Below are positions 58,167-64,000 of a stretch of 64,000 nucleotides of DNA, piece by piece (the stretch's first letter is position 1; each line of letters begins with the position of its first letter). A program made the position numbers and the translations under genes. This DNA is from Cryptomeria japonica (taxonomy: Eukaryota > Streptophyta > Pinopsida > Cupressales > Cupressaceae): contig NC_081415.1 in assembly GCF_030272615.1 (NCBI RefSeq), forward strand, positions 377,223,392-377,287,391, given 5' to 3'. Under the pieces are notes generated by a model, which was given only the letters and a program-made list of their open reading frames with translations, had not been told where the DNA came from and did not search any database.

Positions 58167-58924
58167 TTAGCTCTTTGCCTCTCCCTCATCGTCGGGTGGA
58201 GGAGGTGGTGTCGGTTGACTGATGTCCTATCTGGGTGCCCTAGCTCCCTCAAATCGAGCCATATACTGAGAATACAGAACAACCTGTTGCGCTATTAGGA
58301 CTGCTACACTATAAGCTACAATGTAATAAGTTACATGACTTGTTTGATGCAAAACCTCTCGCTGAGGAGCATCATGCTTTGCTCTGACCTCTGCAAGCTG
58401 TCGGTCTCGCTCTGCAAACTGCATCTGCGCCACTATCAACTGTGACTGCAAACCTGTTAACCTCGATCTCAAAGACCGTACTACATCTGGTACTCCTTGC
58501 TCTCTCCCAACATCTCCCTCTCCACCTCCCTGCTCATATCTCCGCTGCCTAACCTACCTAGGAGCCACTCTCTCCTCCTCACCTCCACCTCTAGTGCCCT
58601 AGAACCACTAGCCTCAACCCCAACAACTCTTAAGGATCCACCCTCTCCTCTCTGTCACTGTCTACCTCCTGCTGGTATCCTGCTGCTACTAGCACTAGGA
58701 TCACCTCCTACCCGCCTAGGTACATCCACTCTATGTCCCTATACCTTCCCTCATCCCTATACCTGACTTGCTACCTGTGCCTATGCCTATGCCTATGCTG
58801 GTGCATCATCCTCAACCTCCTTTATAAGAGGCGCATGGTCTCTGGGATCTGTAAACTGAGGAAAAGAATGTCTCTGAAACCAATCTCTATACTGGGGCAA
58901 TGCTCCCACATTACTAGGGGCATC
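58167..58924 (-). pseudogene. T2: antisense frame between integrase and 3' LTR
   Basis: On the strand opposite to gag-pol, a decayed frame reads PSNVGALPQYRDWFQRHSFP near 58860-58918, then a repeated Ala-Gln/stop tract (58770-58800), a Gly/Arg/Ser-rich linker, then LRSRLTGLQSQLIVAQMQFA and ERDRQLAEVRAKHDAPQREV (58370-58480). It then has a hydrophobic or aromatic stretch (VTYYIVAYSVAVLIAQQVVL) and a Pro-rich, acidic end (PTPPPPPDDEGEAKS) at 58167. Several in-frame TAG codons sit where Gln fits. Known Tat-lineage elements such as Grande carry an antisense gene in this position, and its function is unknown. Confidence 0.6.
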
Positions 58925-58989
58925 TTAACTAAATCACGTCGTATCAAGTTGAGATTCTTCGATGTCAAATAGAGAAATTCTCTAGGGGC

Positions 58990-59345
58990 ATATCAATCTT
59001 TGTCCTTATCTGAATCAATCTTCAAATCAATGTTCAATTTCATCACATCAAAATCAAGCTGGACATTATCGCTTTGCTCAGTCGATTCTTGTTCAATCAA
59101 GTTCAGAATCAGTTGCGTCTCTCACTCAATCTAGTTCAATCAAGTTCTAGATCGATGCTTGTTTCTTGATCAATCAAGTTCAAGAACGATCTCTCTCATT
59201 GTCGGTCCTAGATCAATCAAGTTCAGGATCGGTATCGCTTTAATCAAATTTGTTCAGTTTCATCGCTTTAATCAAATCAAGCTGAACATCTTGCTCTTCA
59301 TCGATTTGTGATCCATCAAGTTCAGAATTGATATCTATTTGACAT
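58990..59345. repeat. Degenerate tandem repeats in T2 3' region
   Basis: The motif 'gatcaatcaagttcaggatc' recurs in variant form about every 45-60 bp (near 59095, 59135, 59180, 59215, 59265 and 59325). Tandem repeats just before the 3' LTR are known from Ogre-type elements. Confidence 0.6.
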
Positions 59346-59386
59346 CAACTATTCTTTGAACCAACGTGTTGCTCGCACATTAATTC

Positions 59387-59399
59387 AAAGAGGGGCAAA
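59387..59399 (+). other. T2: polypurine tract
   Basis: 'aaagaggggcaaa' directly precedes the TG of the 3' LTR and is the plus-strand priming site. Confidence 0.8.
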
Positions 59400-60630
59400 T
59401 GTAATACCCTAAAAATGGTTATCTAAACCATGGGCCCCTAATCTCGACAACATCACCAAGGTCCTAACCAGAGGCAAGAAAATCAACCTTGAGCACCTAA
59501 TTAATTAATTCTTCAATCATTAATGTTACATGGCAATAAATCACTATATGTTAATTAAATCATTTCAAGTAAATCATTTTGATCAATTATCCTATTTATT
59601 TAATTAAATATCCTAGCATATTTAATTAATTAATAAATTTGCCATTTAATCATAAAAAAAGAGAATTAATTACAAAAAAAAAGGAATTAATTTACAAAGA
59701 GAGATTTATCACAAAAAAAGGAATTAATGTGCAAAAGAAAGAGTTAAATTCAAAACAAAAGAAAATAACTAAATTGAGAGAAGAAATCAGACTTAAGATA
59801 TTTCTTTTTCTAGAATTGAGATGACTTGGAAAATCAGAAAAAGCAATTAAATTGAATTAATCATTTTCTCTAAAATTAAAACTCAAAGCTTTTGAAGAAA
59901 GAAGTTCAGTTGCATTGAAAAGGCTTTCTAAATAAAAATCTTGAACAAATTAAAGAAAAGTGCATGTAATCACCTAATTTTTTATCTCAAGTGCATGGAA
60001 TCAACTAATTTTATCTCCAATGCAAACTTAGACTTATAATCTGAATGCATTCAATTGGAATCTATCTCAAGATTAACTGAATCTGATCTCTCAAGTATTT
60101 CAATTAATCCTAAATTGTGTTTTTTCTTGAATAATCTCAACCGCTCATTGCTAATCGATCTTGATCGTTGGTCTCTAGAAATTCAGCCATCATCTCTCAT
60201 TCAAAACACCCTGGAGATTTATTGTTATTGTGCAATTTTTGCTCTGGAGTCATTGAAGATATTGTGCTTTAAGATTATTGCATCTTAGTTTAGCTTTTTG
60301 CATATTTAGTTTAATCGTTATTGCTTTCATTCATCTAGCTTATCTTGCATTCATCTAACTTAATCTTGCATCATCTAGCTTAATATTGCATACATTTAGC
60401 TTATTCTCGTGCTCATATAGATTAAATCCTTCGTCTTGGTGTAGTCTAGTCACTGGTATTGCTTAGACAAATATGAGAGCAAGTCTATACTCACATCTTT
60501 TAGAAGGCAATGGGTTGATTTGTTATGGTTTTTATATTCATGATTATATCTGTCTAACCATGCATGCAATGACTTAATTGAAGTGTTGTGTCTTACAATT
60601 TGCAAACTTATTCCACTTTTCACACACACA
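59400..60630 (+). mobile_element. T2: 3' LTR
   Basis: Same ends as the 5' LTR. It differs by deletions in the AT block (near 59550), at 'aagctataattg' (near 60050), and of about 14 bases around 60171-60185 that remove the TATA-like box. It is followed by the target duplication ATGGA at 60631-60635. Confidence 0.93.
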
Positions 60631-60635
60631 ATGGA

Positions 60636-60900
60636 TAAAATCTACCTTCATTATGTTTTCATAAATGTGGATACCCTATTCCTTGGCTCCCATTCTGGTC
60701 GCAAACAGTGAACACTGACAAAGGTTGGGGAAATTCGGCTTTACACTTGCTGATTTCTTTTTCTTGGAAACTTTTGCTTGCGTTGATCAAATCAACATTT
60801 TATTTGACTATTGTCATTTCTTTATTTTGTAGTATGGGCATTTATAGAAACAATATAATATTGAGCTTTTCTAATATTCAATATTTTCAATGGTGACTAT
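60636..60900. repeat. Degenerate tandem repeat, right remainder
   Basis: Resumes after T2 with the first motif 'ccttggctcccattctggtc' at 60681 and the second motif 'ctttacacttgctgatttct' near 60741. Array similarity fades after about 60900. Confidence 0.45.
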
Positions 60901-63900
60901 ACACTTCCTGCCACGTATAGATATCCTTAAAAGAAGGAAATATTTACATTAAACAAATATTTAGTTTAAAACCTAAGGGAGGGGAGAAAGGGGGCCCACC
61001 CAAGTTTCTCTTCAAAAAGGAATCTAAGTTTTCTAAGACTTGGAGTTTTCTCTTATATCCCTCGTGTAAGTCTAAGCTAAGAAGGAAAAGTTTTAATGAG
61101 AATAAATGATTATTATTTATAATTTAGTTAAAGCTAATTTCAAAATTATCTCTTTTTAAATGATTTTTTTTTAGAGATGTGGAATTAACTTTAGATTTAG
61201 TTTTTTTAAAAATTGTATTTCATGTAAGTTAGAATAAATTAATATTAATAAAGTTTTAAGTTATAATATCATTTTGTTAGATGTTCTTATATATGTCTAA
61301 AACTTCCATTCCTTACCTTGTTTTATCAATGGCGTTTATTAAATAAGATAAAAGAGAAGTAATAGACAAAATGAAACATTATCTATTATAGGAAAAATAT
61401 GTGATAATGATAAAGCTTAAAGAAGTATAAGTAAGAAATATTAAGTCAAAGTTTATCTCAATTGAAAGTTTGGGGAAATATATGCATATTTATATGCATA
61501 GAACATAAGTTGGTATAAGCTCCCTTGACATGTAGAAGTATACAAATCATTATTGAGTAAGGATTTTATAAAAAAAAAAGTATAAGAAAAGATCGTGCAA
61601 ATTTTGTTCTATTTATTTTTATATATAAGAGGGAATATTTTGAGTATTAACATCTAAATGTTGACAATAAGAGATTTAAAAATCCTCCTTAAAATTGAAT
61701 TGATACTATATTACAACACGACAAAAGAGTTTTTCAACTTAAATGTGTTTAGGGCCATAAAGGTATACCATGACCTTCCTTAAACTATGATAACCAATCT
61801 TCATTAAACATTATCTTCATGACCTTCATAGTATAAGAATATTAGAAATAGGGAAATAAGTTTAGGCACATTCTAAGTTCTTAAAAGACTTAGAAAGGAT
61901 ATGGCCACTTTCTTCTTCAAGTATCTCGTTTAACTCCTTGAGAAACGACACTATCATTATTAAAGGAATGGTAGAGAGAGAGAGTACTCAATTGTTTCTT
62001 CTAGAACATATAAGAATAGTATTGGGTTATGTATTGTGATCTCCTTAAATTTATGCCTTCATTATATTGATCTTTAGAAACTTAAGAATATGATAATTAT
62101 GAAAATACTATCTGATATGTTCCTATTGGAAATGAGGTTACATTTGTCTTGTCCTAGTGATGGTTGATTACTAATCTTTGGACCTAGGAAATTTCCATGA
62201 CGTTCACCTTACTCTAGAGTAAGTGTAGAATGATTAGGCACGAAACTATGGATTATAGAATAATAGAGATATCAATGTCTTACATAATGTCAACTCTAAG
62301 GAACCATGCTACCACCTTAACGTTTTGAAGATTCTTGTCACTAATGAAAATATGATAATGTCCAATGTTCATTAGAAAAATATGATAAGTTACCTCAATG
62401 TTTTGATAAAAATAACTACAAAAGAATTAGTGTCTACAATTCTAAAGATTCTTCGCATGATACGTGTGAATTACGATACCATTGATTCGCATATGCAAGC
62501 ATTGTTCATGATTTGCAAATCAAATTTTGGGTATATGAAAGACATAACTATATGTGAATGCTCATTTGATTGTTAATTTCATGTATGCACATTACCACCA
62601 AGTAGATTTATCTCTCATGTGATATGATTACATAGAAGGAGATGCTTTAGTAGTTCAATGACTTCTTTTGTTAACTTGTGGACATGTTCAAATATATTGC
62701 ACCTGTATGCATTTATATACTCTTGTATTCTGTTGTATGCTCATGTATGATTTTTTGAGCTTTTAAATATTCATTGTGTGTCTTCAATGTGTATTATGTG
62801 TGTATTGGACGGGTGTTGAATATGGGCTAAAAGAGAAGAGTGAGTTTCCAGAGAGGTTTAAGTCTCTACTTTAACTCATCTATCGATAGTCGACCCTGAA
62901 AGATCTTTGGCCAAAGTTCTATTGATTTCTTAGTATATGCTTGCTAAGAGAATCATTATATTTTCACTCTCTTCCATATCTTAGTGTTGATACAATAGCA
63001 TCCTAGATTGTAGATACACTAAGCTGCACCAGATTCCATCCCTTGCTAGTTTTGAGTCGCTAGACTTCATGTAGGGTCAACGATTCTTCATGTCAGGAAG
63101 AACTCCAAAGAAGTGTAAATGCTTCGCGATTGCATGGTAAAGCACTTCGGTAGTGTTCTCGCCCCTTATGTAAGTGTGGAAGATAGATGCTGTCAGGATG
63201 ATATTCAACTTTGTTTTATATAATTCATTATATTTGACTTTATGGTCTTTTGTAACATTAGTAATTTTCATTATGTTTAGCCAATCTCTTGGCTTATGTA
63301 AACAAACATTGTGTTGAGTTGTAACATTATGTAACTATTTTTTGGTATATTGAGCATAATGGATTATTCAATAAAGTGAATTCTTAATTATGTGTAAAAT
63401 TGTTGTAATTATGCAATTAAATATTTTGGTAATATGGAGGCCTCTACATTGATAATAAACAACATTGAAGTTTTATTTAATATTACATTATGATTTATAG
63501 ATTAATTTAATCTTATTTTGTAAATAGATTACTGATTTTTATTTTAGATAAAGCAATCACAGTGTGTAGGAGAAATTTTTTTAGTAGAATTTCTTATAGA
63601 TGTCTTGAAATGACTTTTTATGATCGTAAAATATGCACAAAATGGACTTGTAAAAGTTGTTGGAAACTCTCAACCAAATGAAACATTTAACACGTATAAA
63701 GTTGGTCCTAAAAATCTTTGCATATCTTCTATTCTCTCTTGTTTCAAACATACCATGAGCTTCTTGATAATGGAGTTTTATTATGTTTCACATTTTTCAA
63801 AACCTTATAGAAGATACATAGTTGATTTCAAACTACCACTTCTTCATTTATACCTTTTTCCCAAAACATCATTTGTTAAATGATCTACCAATTAACATCA

Positions 63901-64000
63901 TGTATTGTGTAAACCGTGTGCAATTGCTAGATTTTATTTTTACATAGAAACACGAATACAATAAATCCAAAACAAATGGAAATAGTGCAGGGCATGCAAT
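60901..64000. other. AT-rich sequence without recognised genes
   Basis: Three kilobases, strongly AT-rich, with only short open frames (62382-62576, 63077-63271 on the minus strand, 63620-63883) that show no domain I recognise. No LTR end, primer site or RNA gene is visible. It is a candidate for old decayed repeat or intergenic DNA. Confidence 0.5.

Larger units (their letters stand above)
45156..60630 (+). mobile_element. T2: full-length Tat/Ogre-type gypsy retrotransposon
   Basis: A 15.5-kb element with two LTRs (1271 and 1231 bp, both TGTAATACCC...CACA), a tRNA-Lys type primer site, gag, protease, RT, two RNase H domains, integrase, a long 3' region with an antisense frame, a polypurine tract, and the 5-bp duplication ATGGA at 45151-45155 and 60631-60635. 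Internal order PR-RT-RH-aRH-INT, the size, and the long noncoding ends are those of the Tat lineage. Coding regions carry many stops, so it is not autonomous now. The LTRs differ by several indels and scattered substitutions, so the insertion is not recent. Confidence 0.95.

Noticed and set aside
45156-60630. Integrated plant pararetrovirus
   Set aside because: LTRs, integrase, dual RNase H and a target duplication identify a gypsy retrotransposon. No movement or coat protein motifs are seen.

Overview
This is plant nuclear DNA made almost entirely of retrotransposons, many nested inside one another. It holds Ty3/gypsy elements of the Tat/Ogre type, with two RNase H domains and a tRNA-Lys primer site, plus Ty1/copia elements, a plant L1-type LINE with RNase H, and a degenerate tandem repeat. 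There is no intact host gene. The density of long, old, mutated elements suggests a large-genome seed plant. A gymnosperm is a guess I cannot prove from the sequence. Most stop codons in the decayed reading frames look like C-to-T changes (CAA/CAG to TAA/TAG, CGA to TGA, TGG to TAG), as expected of methylated, silenced DNA.

Layout. 1-3004: 5' leader and 5' LTR of a minus-strand Tat-type element (T1) running off the left edge. 3005-9081: an old relic with an LTR-like piece and two long, decayed, divergently oriented reading frames that I do not recognise. 9082-12646: minus-strand copia-type 3' LTR (C1) preceded by a long unrecognised frame where pol is expected. 12647-39510: a minus-strand gag-only gypsy element (B). 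Its primer site is at 19573-19590 and its gag-like frame lies at 15490-18327. Two long direct copies flank it: 12647-14857, and a right copy split into three pieces (19594-20490, 31909-32259, 38257-39510).

Two insertions split the right copy. The first (20491-31908) is a compound of a second gypsy family (A): a truncated element A1, a shared LTR, a second element A2, and an inverted A fragment. The second (32260-38256) is a 5'-truncated LINE with a 9-bp target duplication. The left copy of B preserves both pre-insertion sites, so the order of events can be read directly.

From about 38640 to 60900 the background is a degenerate tandem repeat with a period of roughly 170-250 bp. It is interrupted by a 5'-truncated minus-strand copia element (C2, 39913-44345) and by a structurally complete 15.5-kb Tat element (T2, 45156-60630). 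T2 has both LTRs, a 5-bp target duplication, primer site, gag, protease, a G-patch-like segment, RT, two RNase H domains, integrase, an antisense frame and a polypurine tract. From 60901 to the end the DNA is AT-rich and I see no gene.

No element looks competent to move, because each coding region has several stops or frameshifts. A, B and C1 each keep element ends, or gag, but lack polymerase genes, so they look like non-autonomous families that would have depended on partners. A fragment of a host gene resembling RMD5 (a CTLH-complex ubiquitin ligase) lies at 14850-14968, next to the left copy of B.
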